Shown here one piece after another: positions 1-7,854 of a stretch of DNA of 28,673 nt. The stretch's first letter is position 1, and every line of letters begins with the position of its first letter. The notes below the pieces were generated by a model that did not search any database, had not been told where the DNA came from, and saw only the letters and a program-made list of their open reading frames with translations. A program made the translations under genes and the position numbers. Source of the stretch: an uncultured Collinsella sp. (GTDB taxonomy: Bacteria; Actinomycetota; Coriobacteriia; Coriobacteriales; Coriobacteriaceae); NCBI GenBank assembly GCA_900548075.1, contig URJD01000003.1, positions 1-28,673 of the forward strand. The letters run 5' to 3'.

Positions 1-258
1 ACCGATCGCCTGTATACTGCGGCGACGCGTTTTGGGCAGTATCCCATCCATAAGGAGTATGTGCTCAAGACCATCGGCGTTATGCACGAGATCGTGCGCG
101 AAAACCCCGGCGAGCCCGACCATCCGCCATACCGCCTGCTGACCGAGGAATTCTTCGACGCAACGTTTACCGAGGTCATCGAGCTAACCGAGACGGGTTT
201 TGCCGAGCGCGTGGCCGCTCCCGGCACGCCCGCGCTGCCCCTGATTGCTAGCTGCTAG
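1..258 (+). CDS. 3' end of an unrecognised gene (85 residues visible)
   Basis: The frame is open from the first base of the window to a TAG at 256-258, so this is the C-terminal part of a gene that starts upstream. The GTG at 61 is in frame but has no ribosome binding site, so it is unlikely to be the true start. The visible peptide is soluble-looking, with short motifs such as GQYPIHKEY, GVMHEIV and EEFFDATFTEVIELTE, and it has no membrane segment. I do not recognise the family. The stop codon shares the bases CTAG with the stop of the convergent gene on the minus strand, so there is no room for a terminator between the two. Confidence 0.75.
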   Translation, partial: TDRLYTAATRFGQYPIHKEYVLKTIGVMHEIVRENPGEPDHPPYRLLTEEFFDATFTEVIELTETGFAERVAAPGTPALPLIASC

Positions 259-1328
259 CTGGCCGGCCCGGCAGTGAATAGCTCAACCCAATCGACAAGT
301 AGCTCTTGCCGTAAGGTATCTTCGGCAATGCGCTCCTGTTTGGTCTTTGGGGTGTAGGAAAGTCCAGCCTTTTTATGGATGAGCTCGGCTATGTGGTCGA
401 AGCTCTTCTTATCCTTAATCTGGCCAAAGGTAATTTGGATGACGTCGTAGCCCATGCTTGTGAGCGCGGTGGCGCGCTCGGCATCGGAGAGGCTCGCGGC
501 TTCGCTGCCGTGGGCGGAGCGGCCTTGGCATTCAAGGATGACACCCATGCTGTCGGTGGCGCTTTCGATGAGGATATCGGCGTAGCAGCAGGTTTTGTCA
601 TACAGCGAGCGCGCGGCGTCGCTGAGTGGGATGCGCACGTTGTTTGCGATGTTGATGCCCATGCCGCCCTCGTCGCGGGGGAGCGAGATAAGCATGGAGG
701 TCTGTACTTCGAAGGGCGAGGCGGTCTGTCCTGTCATGCGTTCGGCGGCCCAGCGGAGCTGCTTAACACCGCGCAGGCCTGCGGCCTGCTTGGCGAACGC
801 GGCGATATCCGCTGCGGAAAGAAGCGGCGTGCGCTTCCACAGGTTGGTATCCTTGCCGTTGACGTCGATAACCCGCTCCCAGCCGCAGTTGGGTGGAATG
901 AGCTTAAGCGAAATAGCTTCATCAAGTTGCTGTTGCGTACGTTTGCAAGGCGTGAACACCGCGAAGGAGCTGCACATCTCATAACAAGCCATAAGCAGCT
1001 GGCTGCGTGAGACCTGCGTAGCAAGGTTGAGCAGTGTGAACTCGGGCGATGTGACATCAAACCCATGCTCAGTTTGCCTAAACGACCCGGGAGGCGGCTC
1101 TTGGGTCAGGAGGTGCGATTTAAACAGGCTTCGCGACCCGGATTGTGCCCGAGTGAATACAAGCCTGTGAAGCGGTGCGTGAAGCAGGTCTTTTACAACT
1201 GCATGACTTCCGAGGCCGCAACATCTGCGATCCATATTGCCAAGGCTAATGGCAGGGTAAAGGCCTAATACCTGCGGCGGGATACGGTGATAGTAAAAAG
1301 CGGATTGACCGCATAGCGTCAGGTCCAT
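255..1328 (-). CDS. DUF559-like (PD-(D/E)XK-fold) nuclease-like protein
   Basis: Protein of 357 residues. I place the start at the ATG at 1328 because an AGGAGG lies 5 nt upstream of it; the open frame extends to a TTG at 1397, inside an inverted repeat, with no ribosome binding site. The C-terminal third resembles the DUF559/Vsr-like endonuclease fold: a hydrophobic strand with Asp (YADILIES), then a strand with Glu followed by Gln-Gly (ILECQGR), then DAER...LTSMGYDVIQITFGQI, which matches the usual D-x-x-R-x-x-x-L-x-x-x-G-Y pattern of the family. In the common form the motif is E-x-D-G; here it is E-C-Q-G, so activity is uncertain. The N-terminal part, with HRIPP and SPEFTLLNLA, is reminiscent of AbiEi-type regulator proteins that precede DUF559 domains in actinobacteria (inference). 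The gene stands alone; its function (defence, repair or regulation) is unknown. Confidence 0.75.
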   Translation of the reverse strand: MDLTLCGQSAFYYHRIPPQVLGLYPAISLGNMDRRCCGLGSHAVVKDLLHAPLHRLVFTRAQSGSRSLFKSHLLTQEPPPGSFRQTEHGFDVTSPEFTLLNLATQVSRSQLLMACYEMCSSFAVFTPCKRTQQQLDEAISLKLIPPNCGWERVIDVNGKDTNLWKRTPLLSAADIAAFAKQAAGLRGVKQLRWAAERMTGQTASPFEVQTSMLISLPRDEGGMGINIANNVRIPLSDAARSLYDKTCCYADILIESATDSMGVILECQGRSAHGSEAASLSDAERATALTSMGYDVIQITFGQIKDKKSFDHIAELIHKKAGLSYTPKTKQERIAEDTLRQELLVDWVELFTAGPAS

Positions 1329-1373
1329 GACGTCCTCCTGGTCGAAATATGCTTTTGGACCGTGCGATGCCAG

Positions 1374-1507
1374 TGTCAATTCGGAAGTATGCGGCAAAAT
1401 CTAAACCCTGTGAGTAGACCTGGCTTTTGAGGCTAGTTTATCAGGCATTTTGCTGCGAAAAAACGGGGTGTGCTCGGAGGTATCAGAATTTGCCGCATAC
1501 TTCCGAA
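1374..1507. repeat. Long inverted repeat upstream of the nuclease-like gene
   Basis: The left arm at 1380-1400 (TTCGGAAGTATGCGGCAAA and two more bases) is the reverse complement, 20 of 21 positions, of 1487-1507 (TTTGCCGCATACTTCCGAA at its core). The 86-nt interval also contains TCGGAGGTAT at 1474-1483, which is a third copy of the TCGGARGTAT half-site and makes 1474-1506 an imperfect palindrome by itself. On the minus strand the left arm abuts a consensus-like TTGACA (1374-1379), in the region where a promoter of the nuclease-like gene would lie, although no good -10 follows at 17 nt. This may be an operator for an autoregulator or a dispersed repeat. The rest of 1508-1685 holds a small hairpin (1528-1545, TGCTAAA/TTTAGCA) and nothing else that I can support. 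Confidence 0.7.
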
Positions 1508-1685
1508 AAGCAGGTCAATCCGGCTCTTGCTAAAACGATTTAGCAGCGTCGGTTAAGGTGTGGGTTTGCCACCGGGCGAACATTTTTTGCGCTTGGGTCT
1601 TTATTCTTTGGGCCTCGAAGGGCGGATTTCGCGCTTTTGGTAAAGAAATGCGTGCGCGTTTTGCCGTGTGCCGGCAATGGCACAG

Positions 1686-1722
1686 AAAAAGGGCCCGGAA
1701 GGCTTCGCCTTCCGGGCCCTTT
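1686..1722 (-). terminator. Intrinsic terminator of pyruvate kinase
   Basis: A perfect 16-bp stem (AAAGGGCCCGGAAGGC and its complement) closes a 3-nt loop. On the minus strand it is followed by five T (1690-1686). It lies about 30 nt beyond the pyk stop codon. Confidence 0.9.
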
Positions 1723-1750
1723 GCGATGCAAGTGTGCTTGCAAGTGCGAT

Positions 1751-3211
1751 TTAGCGCACCTGAGCGACGTAAGCGACGTTGGTCGAGGAGACCTTGTCCT
1801 CGAGCTGGACGCTCATACGGGGGTCGCCGGCAGTAGCGACAGTCAGATCGCCCGTCTCGACATAGCCGAGCTCCTTGGCGGTTTCGATCGCCTTGACGAT
1901 CGTGCCGTTGACGGTGCCCTGGGTGATCTCGGCCTGGTGCGGGATGACGCCCCAGTACATGATCATCTGCTGGACGGCCCACTCGTGGCGGGAGAATGCG
2001 CAGATCGGCATGTTGGGACGGAAGTGAGAGATCAGGCGAGCGGTACGGCCGGTGGTCGTCGGCACGGTGATGCACTTGGCGCCAACGGTGGTGGCCATGT
2101 TCACAGCGGACATACCCACAACGTTGTTGACGACGCGGGTGCCGTGAGCGTCAGCCGGAACCTCGAGCGGAGCGTGAGCCGGGAGGTACTTCTCGGTCTC
2201 GAGAGCAATGCTGGCCTGCATCTTGACGGCCTCGACCGGGTACTTACCGGCAGCGGACTCGCCGGACAGCATAACGGCGTCGGTGCCGTCGTAGATGGCG
2301 TTAGCAACGTCGGCAACCTCGGCGCGCGTCGGGCGCGGGTTCTGCTGCATGGAGTCGAGCATCTGCGTAGCGGTGATAACGGGCTTGTAGGCCGCGTTGC
2401 ACTTGGCGATGATCTCCTTCTGGATGTGCGGAACGAGCTCGGGCTTGATCTCGATGCCCAGGTCGCCACGGGCGACCATGATGCCGTCGGAAGCCTCGAG
2501 GATCTCGTCGAAGTTCTCGACGCCCAGGGCGCACTCGATCTTCGGGAAGATCGTCACGTGCTCGCCACCGTTCTCGCGGCAAAGCTCGCGGATGCCGCGG
2601 ACGGACTCGCCGTCACGGATGAAGGAAGCGGCAATGTAGTCGATGTTCTCGGTCAGGCCAAAGAGGATGTCCTGACGATCGCGCTCGGTGATGGCGGGCA
2701 GCGAGATATTGACGTTGGGCATGTTGACGCCCTTGCGCTCGCCGATCAGGCCGTCGTTCTTGACGACGCAGGTCATGTCCTGGCCGTCGACGGACTCGAC
2801 CTCGAGGGCGACCAGGCCGTCATCGATCAGGATGAGGGAGCCCTTCTCGACCTCGGAGGGCAGAGCCAGGTAGTCGAGGGAGATGTGCTCAGAGGTGCCG
2901 TGGAAATCCTCGGACGTGGGCTGAGCGGTGACGACGATCTTATCGCCGGTCTTGACGGCAACCTTCTTGCCATCGACCAGAAGGCCGGTGCGGACCTCGG
3001 GGCCCTTGGTGTCGAGCAGGATGCCGACGGGCAGGCCGAGCTCCTTGGAAATACGACGGACGCGCTCGATGCGACCGTGGTGCTCGTCGTAGGATCCGTG
3101 CGAGAAGTTAAAACGGGCGACGTTCATGCCCGCCTTGATCATCTCGCGGATGGTCTCGTCGCTATCGCAGGCGGGACCCATGGTGCATACAATCTTGGTG
3201 CGCTTGTACAT
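1751..3211 (-). CDS. pyk: Pyruvate kinase
   Basis: Protein of 486 residues. It catalyses the last step of glycolysis, transferring phosphate from phosphoenolpyruvate to ADP to give ATP and pyruvate in the cytosol. The N-terminal TKIVCTMGPA, ARFNFSHG, LLDTKGPEVRTG, the barrel motif with the active-site lysine (IFPKIECALG), the DGIMVARGDLGIEI loop, the ITATQMLDSM signature and DAVMLSGESAAGKYP are all intact. The C-terminal allosteric-type domain is present (CITVPTTTGRTARLIS). The length is normal for the short bacterial type without the extra PEP-utiliser domain. The start ATG has GGAGG 5 nt upstream. The gene is monocistronic, with its own terminator, and is divergent from the cation ATPase gene. 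Confidence 0.97.
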   Translation of the reverse strand: MYKRTKIVCTMGPACDSDETIREMIKAGMNVARFNFSHGSYDEHHGRIERVRRISKELGLPVGILLDTKGPEVRTGLLVDGKKVAVKTGDKIVVTAQPTSEDFHGTSEHISLDYLALPSEVEKGSLILIDDGLVALEVESVDGQDMTCVVKNDGLIGERKGVNMPNVNISLPAITERDRQDILFGLTENIDYIAASFIRDGESVRGIRELCRENGGEHVTIFPKIECALGVENFDEILEASDGIMVARGDLGIEIKPELVPHIQKEIIAKCNAAYKPVITATQMLDSMQQNPRPTRAEVADVANAIYDGTDAVMLSGESAAGKYPVEAVKMQASIALETEKYLPAHAPLEVPADAHGTRVVNNVVGMSAVNMATTVGAKCITVPTTTGRTARLISHFRPNMPICAFSRHEWAVQQMIMYWGVIPHQAEITQGTVNGTIVKAIETAKELGYVETGDLTVATAGDPRMSVQLEDKVSSTNVAYVAQVR

Positions 3212-3274
3212 TCAGACCTCCATCTGACATCGTCTTGCGCTGATAGATAAACCATAAGAAATAAAACTGAGATG

Positions 3275-3280
3275 ATTATA
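3275..3280 (-). promoter_or_regulatory. Putative -10 box for pyk
   Basis: TATAAT on the minus strand, 64 nt upstream of the pyk start and within an AT-rich stretch. The nearest -35-like TTGAGG (3301-3306) is 20 nt away, which is longer than ideal. The assignment rests on the perfect -10 hexamer and its position. Confidence 0.45.
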
Positions 3281-3504
3281 ACGAAATGACGACCGAATAC
3301 CCTCAAAAATCGACCGTATGCCGAATTAGAAGTTCATTTTTTGCGGAAAAACGGTATATGCAAAAACTTTACCAACCGTTCTAACCGCTGCTATCTGGGC
3401 GATATTTTAGTTTGGCGACGCACCGAAGAAAAAACGTTTTATCAATGTTGGGCATCATATGGTCTGCATCGTTGCACCCGAGCCGTGTTTCCAATTGGAA
3501 TGTT

Positions 3505-3534
3505 TTGGCTAGACGCGCCGCTTTGGGGTACCAT
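3505..3534 (+). promoter_or_regulatory. Putative promoter of the cation ATPase
   Basis: TTGGCT, an 18-nt spacer and TACCAT. Initiation would fall near 3541, giving a leader of about 110 nt. The wider 3212-3652 interval (440 nt, AT-rich at the pyk side) holds the two divergent promoters and this leader; the 87-codon open frame at 3341-3604 looks spurious. Confidence 0.4.
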
Positions 3535-3543
3535 AGCTCCACT

Positions 3544-3645
3544 ATCAACTGCCGCTCAGCACGGCAGCCTTGATGAGCCCTTGCCCTTCTCCTGGGAATT
3601 ATGATCGGGCATCAATCTGCTGAGTGGCCCGAATCCCAGGAGGGG
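3544..3645 (+). promoter_or_regulatory. Structured 5' leader that sequesters the ATPase ribosome binding site
   Basis: Two successive hairpins can be drawn. The first pairs ATCAA (3544-3548) with TTGAT (3570-3574) and TGCCG (3550-3554) with CGGCA (3562-3566). The second is a continuous 12-bp stem, 3586-3597 with 3634-3645 (10 Watson-Crick and 2 G-U pairs), whose 3' strand contains the complete Shine-Dalgarno AGGAGGGG. An inner 6-bp stem (TCGGGC 3605-3610 with GCCCGA 3627-3632) caps it. In this fold the start codon 8 nt downstream would be poorly accessible, which suggests translational control. The ligand or trigger is unknown. Confidence 0.55.
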
Positions 3646-3652
3646 ACTCTAT

Positions 3653-6334
3653 ATGCAAAAGGAATACCTGTCCGCCGCGGCGGAGGTACTCAGCGACCAG
3701 GGCGTCGATGAGAACCTCGGCCTGAGCAACGACGAGGCGTCGTCGCGCCTCGCCAAGACAGGCCCTAACAAGCTTGAGGAAGCCGAGAAGACACCGCTGT
3801 GGAAGCGCTTCTTTGAGCAGATGGCCGACCCCATGGTCATCATGCTGATCGTTGCCGCCGTCATCAGCGCGCTCACGGGCATGGTCAAGGGTGAGGCGGA
3901 CTTTGCCGATGTCGCCATCATCATGTTCGTCGTTATCGTCAACTCGGTGCTGGGCGTGGTTCAGGAGGCCAAGAGCGAGGAAGCTCTCGAGGCACTGCAG
4001 GAGATGAGCGCCGCGCAGTCCAAGGTTCTGCGCGACGGCAAGCTCGTGCATCTGCCGAGCGCCGAGCTCGTGCCTGGCGATGTGATCATGCTCGAGGCGG
4101 GTGACTCCGTCCCGGCCGACTGCCGCGTGCTCGAGAGCGCCACGATGAAGATCGAGGAGGCCGCCCTTACCGGCGAGTCCGTGCCCGTCGAGAAGCACGC
4201 CAACGTGATCGAGCTCGCCGCCGGCACCGACGACGTGCCGCTCGGCGACCGCAAGAACATGTGCTACATGGGTTCCACCGTGGTATACGGCCGCGGCCGC
4301 GCCGTCGTGGTCGGCACCGGCATGAACACCGAGATGGGTAAGATCGCCGGCGCCCTGGCCGAGGCCAAGGAAGAGCTCACGCCGCTGCAGGTGAAGCTCG
4401 CCGAGCTCAGCCGCATCCTCACCATTATGGTTATCGTCATCTGCGTCGTCATCTTTGGCGTCGACATCATCCGTCACGGTGTGGGCAACGTCCTCACCGA
4501 CCCGACAGCCTTGCTCGATACCTTTATGGTTGCCGTCTCGCTCGCCGTCGCTGCCATCCCCGAGGGCCTGGTCGCCGTCGTGACCATCGTGCTGTCGCTT
4601 GGCGTGACCAAGATGGCCAAGCGCCAGGCAATCATCCGCAAGCTCTCTGCCGTCGAGACCCTTGGCTGCACACAGACCATCTGCTCCGACAAGACCGGTA
4701 CCCTCACCCAGAACAAGATGACCGTCGTCAAGCACGAGCTCGCCGCTCCTGAGGAGAAGTTCCTAGCCGGCATGGCTCTGTGCTCCGACGCCCAGTGGGA
4801 TGAGGAGCTGGGCGAGGCCGTGGGTGAGCCGACTGAGTGCGCGCTCGTCAACGACGCCGGCAAGGCGGGGCTCACCGGCCTGACCGCCGAGCACCCGCGT
4901 GTGGGCGAGGCCCCGTTCGACTCGGGCCGCAAGATGATGTCCGTGGTCGTCGAGACCCTGGACGGCGAGTACGAGCAGTACACCAAGGGTGCGCCCGACG
5001 TGGTGATCGGCCTGTGCACCCATATCTACGACGGCGACAAGGTCGTTCCCCTGACCGAGGAGCGTCGTGCCGAGCTCGTGGCCGCCAACAAGGCCATGGC
5101 CGACGAGGCCCTGCGCGTGCTGGCGCTGGCAAGCCGCACCTACACCGAGGTCCCGGCCGACTGCAGCCCCGCCGCGCTCGAGCACGACTTGGTCTTCTGC
5201 GGCCTGTCCGGCATGATTGACCCGGTCCGCCCCGAGGTCGCCGACGCCATCCGCGAGGCGCACGACGCCGGTATCCGCACCGTCATGATCACGGGCGACC
5301 ACATCGACACTGCCGTGGCCATTGCCAAGCAGCTGGGAATCGTCACCGATCGTAGCCATGCCATCACCGGTGCCGACCTCGATCGCATGAGCGACGAGGA
5401 GCTCGACGCGCACATCGAGGACTACGGCGTGTACGCCCGCGTTCAGCCCGAGCACAAGACCCGCATCGTCGAGGCTTGGAAGTCGCGCGACCAGATCGTG
5501 GCCATGACGGGCGATGGCGTCAACGACGCCCCGTCCATCAAGCGCGCCGACATCGGCGTTGGCATGGGCATCACCGGTACCGACGTCACCAAGAACGTCG
5601 CCGACATGGTGCTTGCCGATGACAACTTCGCCACCATCATCGGTGCCTGCGAAGAAGGCCGTCGCATCTACGACAACATCCGCAAGGTCATCCAGTTCCT
5701 GCTTTCGGCAAACCTTGCCGAGGTCTTCTCGGTGTTTATCGCCACGCTCATCGGCTTTACCATCTTCCAGCCGGTGCAGCTGCTGTGGGTGAACCTGGTC
5801 ACCGACTGTTTCCCCGCGCTCGCGCTGGGCATGGAGGACGCCGAGGGCGACATCATGAAGCGCAAGCCGCGCAACGCCAAGGACGGCGTCTTTGCCGGAC
5901 ATATGGGTCTGGACTGCGTGGTCCAGGGCCTGATCATCACCGTGCTGGTGCTGGCGAGCTTCTTTGTGGGCGTGTACTTTGACATGGGCTACATCCACAT
6001 CGCCGATATGATCGCCGGCAATGCCGACGAGGAAGGCGTGATGATGGCGTTCATCACGCTCAACATGGTCGAGATTTTCCACTGCTTCAATATGCGCAGC
6101 CGTCGTGCGTCGCTGTTCACCATGAAGAAGCAGAACAAGTGGCTGTGGGCTTCCGCCGCGCTGGCACTGGTGCTGACGGTGATCGTGACCGTGCAGCCGA
6201 CGCTTGCCGAGATGTTCTTTGGCCCTGTGACGCTTGAGCTCAAGGGCGTTCTTGCCGCGCTGGGCCTGGCCTTCCTGATCATCCCGCTGATGGAGATCTA
6301 CAAGGCGATCATGCGCGCTGTGGAGAAAGAGTAA
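3653..6334 (+). CDS. P-type Ca2+-transporting ATPase (type II)
   Basis: Integral membrane pump of 893 residues that uses ATP to export a cation, probably Ca2+. Family marks in order: N-terminal cation-ATPase domain, M1-M2 (about 56-105), TGES in the actuator domain (173-176), M4 with AAIPEGL (PEGL 303-306), the phosphorylation site DKTGTLT (Asp346), KGAP in the nucleotide-binding domain (445-448), MITGDH, and GDGVND (620-625). In the C-terminal membrane half, FLLSANLAEV in M5 and LWVNLVTDCFPALALG in M6 keep the Asn, Glu and Asp positions that bind Ca2+ in SERCA-type pumps, which favours Ca2+ over Mn2+ or Na+. Length is normal. The start ATG follows AGGAGGGG, which is buried in a predicted leader stem. 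It is transcribed alone, with a terminator at 6494-6530. Confidence 0.93.
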   Translation: MQKEYLSAAAEVLSDQGVDENLGLSNDEASSRLAKTGPNKLEEAEKTPLWKRFFEQMADPMVIMLIVAAVISALTGMVKGEADFADVAIIMFVVIVNSVLGVVQEAKSEEALEALQEMSAAQSKVLRDGKLVHLPSAELVPGDVIMLEAGDSVPADCRVLESATMKIEEAALTGESVPVEKHANVIELAAGTDDVPLGDRKNMCYMGSTVVYGRGRAVVVGTGMNTEMGKIAGALAEAKEELTPLQVKLAELSRILTIMVIVICVVIFGVDIIRHGVGNVLTDPTALLDTFMVAVSLAVAAIPEGLVAVVTIVLSLGVTKMAKRQAIIRKLSAVETLGCTQTICSDKTGTLTQNKMTVVKHELAAPEEKFLAGMALCSDAQWDEELGEAVGEPTECALVNDAGKAGLTGLTAEHPRVGEAPFDSGRKMMSVVVETLDGEYEQYTKGAPDVVIGLCTHIYDGDKVVPLTEERRAELVAANKAMADEALRVLALASRTYTEVPADCSPAALEHDLVFCGLSGMIDPVRPEVADAIREAHDAGIRTVMITGDHIDTAVAIAKQLGIVTDRSHAITGADLDRMSDEELDAHIEDYGVYARVQPEHKTRIVEAWKSRDQIVAMTGDGVNDAPSIKRADIGVGMGITGTDVTKNVADMVLADDNFATIIGACEEGRRIYDNIRKVIQFLLSANLAEVFSVFIATLIGFTIFQPVQLLWVNLVTDCFPALALGMEDAEGDIMKRKPRNAKDGVFAGHMGLDCVVQGLIITVLVLASFFVGVYFDMGYIHIADMIAGNADEEGVMMAFITLNMVEIFHCFNMRSRRASLFTMKKQNKWLWASAALALVLTVIVTVQPTLAEMFFGPVTLELKGVLAALGLAFLIIPLMEIYKAIMRAVEKE

Positions 6335-6345
6335 CGTACCTGTCC

Positions 6346-6433
6346 GGGCCCGCCCCACGCCCTTTCTCCCTCACTGGTCCTCGCGCTTCGCGCTGCGGGA
6401 TCGTTCGGGAGAAAGGGCTTCCGGGGCGGGCCC
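6346..6433. repeat. Large imperfect stem-loop downstream of the ATPase
   Basis: GGGCCCGCCCC (6346-6356) pairs perfectly with 6423-6433, and GCCCTTTCTCCC (6359-6370) pairs perfectly with 6408-6419, giving 23 base pairs with small internal bulges. The apical region contains another GCGC-TTC-GCGC hairpin. There is no T-run after it, so it is not itself an intrinsic terminator; it may protect the 3' end of the mRNA or be a repeat element. Confidence 0.7.
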
Positions 6434-6493
6434 TGCGGTATCCTTGCTGGCTTTTCTCCCGAGCGGATGATAAAGGGCTGAGGGAAAGTGTGT

Positions 6494-6530
6494 GAGCCGG
6501 TCGAGCGTTTGCTCGACCGGCTCTTTTTTT
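6494..6530 (+). terminator. Intrinsic terminator of the cation ATPase
   Basis: A perfect 13-bp stem (GAGCCGGTCGAGC and its complement) with loop GTTT is followed by seven T. It lies just upstream of rsgA, whose promoter must be downstream of or within it. Confidence 0.93.
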
Positions 6531-6579
6531 GTGGGTAAAATACCTGCTCAGTTGTGATTTTGGCTGCTGGGAGGCGTTT

Positions 6580-7764
6580 GTGGCTAAGGCTAAGGCTAAA
6601 GCGAAGAAAAAGACGACGGGGGCGCGGGCTAAGCGTGATCGTCGTCGGAAGCTCGCGACCGAGGCTCCCGCATCTGCTGAGGAGCTGCTGGCAAGCGTGC
6701 CGGGACTCGACGCGCTGCAGGACGTTCCGGCGTTTGACGACCTGCCGGTCGATGAAGCTCAGCAGACTGCCTTTGATGATTTCTGCGCACATGCCGAGGA
6801 ACCCGAGCAGATGCGGCTGGGTGCCGTGGTGCGCTTGGATCGCGGGTTTCCGCTGGTGGCGACTGCCGACGACACCTTCCGCGCCGAGCATGCCGTGGGG
6901 TTTGCCAAGTCGCGCGGCGAGGACGAGGTCCTGCTGCCTGCCGTGGGCGACCGCGTGGCGGTGCGCCGCGCTCCCGGGCACGATATGGGCGTGATTGAGT
7001 GCGTGCTGCCGCGCCGTACGAGCTTTGAGCGTTGGCGCGGCCGTGCCCGTGGAGAGCGCCAGGTGCTCTGCTCCAACGTGGATAGCGTGCTAATCGTGCA
7101 GGCGCTTGGTGCCGGTGAGGTGCTGCTCGACCGCGTGGCGCGCTCGCTGGTGTTGGCGCTCGACTGCGATGCCGAGCCGGTGGTGGTGCTTACCAAAGCT
7201 GACCGCTGCGATGCCGAGGAGCTCGAGCGCGATCTGGACCGCGTGCGCCGCCTGGTGGGTCCGAACGTGCGCGTGATTGTGACGTCCTCTGCCGAGGGCC
7301 GCGGCCTGGACGAGGTCCGTGCCTGCGTGCCCGCCGGGAGCTGCGCCATGATCCTGGGCGAGTCGGGTGCCGGCAAATCGACGCTGCTCAATGCACTGCT
7401 GGGCCACGATACGTTGGCGACCGGCGGTGTGCGTGAGCGCGACGACCAGGGCCGTCACACTACCGTCGCGCGCGTGATGGTGGCGCTGCCGGGCGACGCC
7501 GGCGTGATCGCCGATGCCCCTGGCCTGCGCAGCCTACCGCTCGTGGGTCACGAGCGGGGTCTGGCGCGCGCCTTCCCCGAGATTGTCGAGGCATCGCGCG
7601 CGTGCCGATTTGGCGATTGCACGCATACCCATGAGCCGGGTTGCGCCGTTCGCGAGGCCGAGGATGCCGGGCAGATCGACAGTCTGCGTTTGGAAACGTT
7701 CCAAAACCTGGCGTCATCCATGCGCGTGAGTGCTCAAATGCTCGATCCCGATGTCCATCTGTAA
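6580..7764 (+). CDS. rsgA: Ribosome small subunit-dependent GTPase RsgA (YjeQ)
   Basis: Protein of 394 residues, a circularly permuted GTPase that checks late maturation of the 30S subunit. I chose the GTG at 6580 because GGGAGG lies 5 nt upstream; the open frame begins earlier, in the preceding terminator. A very basic N-terminal tail of about 25 residues (AKAKAKAKKK) is followed by an OB-fold region, then G4 (TKAD, 205-208), G5-like TSSAEG, the P-loop GESGAGKS (260-267), the G2 region RHTT, G3 DAPGL, and the C-terminal zinc knuckle CRFGDCTHTHEPGC. The order G4-G5-G1-G2-G3 is diagnostic. The gene is followed by a terminator and appears monocistronic. Confidence 0.95.
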   Translation: MAKAKAKAKKKTTGARAKRDRRRKLATEAPASAEELLASVPGLDALQDVPAFDDLPVDEAQQTAFDDFCAHAEEPEQMRLGAVVRLDRGFPLVATADDTFRAEHAVGFAKSRGEDEVLLPAVGDRVAVRRAPGHDMGVIECVLPRRTSFERWRGRARGERQVLCSNVDSVLIVQALGAGEVLLDRVARSLVLALDCDAEPVVVLTKADRCDAEELERDLDRVRRLVGPNVRVIVTSSAEGRGLDEVRACVPAGSCAMILGESGAGKSTLLNALLGHDTLATGGVRERDDQGRHTTVARVMVALPGDAGVIADAPGLRSLPLVGHERGLARAFPEIVEASRACRFGDCTHTHEPGCAVREAEDAGQIDSLRLETFQNLASSMRVSAQMLDPDVHL

Positions 7765-7781
7765 TTGATTTTTCCTATGAC

Positions 7782-7816
7782 AGCCGTCTCCCAACTGTTC
7801 GGGAGACGGCTTTTTT
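7782..7816 (+). terminator. Intrinsic terminator of rsgA
   Basis: An 11-bp stem (AGCCGTCTCCC with GGGAGACGGCT) and an 8-nt loop are followed by six T, 18 nt after the rsgA stop. Confidence 0.92.
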
Positions 7817-7854
7817 GCTGCGGAAAAGCCTCGAAACATGCAGTTTGCTGACGT

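Noticed and set aside
1637..3250. Open frame of 537 codons on the plus strand, opposite pyruvate kinase
   Set aside because: It is the antisense shadow of pyk. Its composition (Asp, Gly, Val, Leu and His-rich) is what G/C-third-position codons give on the complementary strand, and there is no ribosome binding site.
3341..3604. 87-codon open frame upstream of the ATPase
   Set aside because: No ribosome binding site, unusual amino-acid content, and it spans the putative ATPase promoter and leader.
3520..3645. A yybP-ykoY-type Mn2+ riboswitch before the cation ATPase
   Set aside because: Such riboswitches do precede P-type ATPases and CTTTGGGG and CCCTTGCCC here recall parts of the motif, but the conserved L1/L3 sequences are not in place and the spacing is too short. 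A covariance-model search would settle it.
6529..6579. Upstream TTG start for rsgA
   Set aside because: It lies in the T-run of the ATPase terminator; the GTG at 6580 has GGGAGG at proper spacing.
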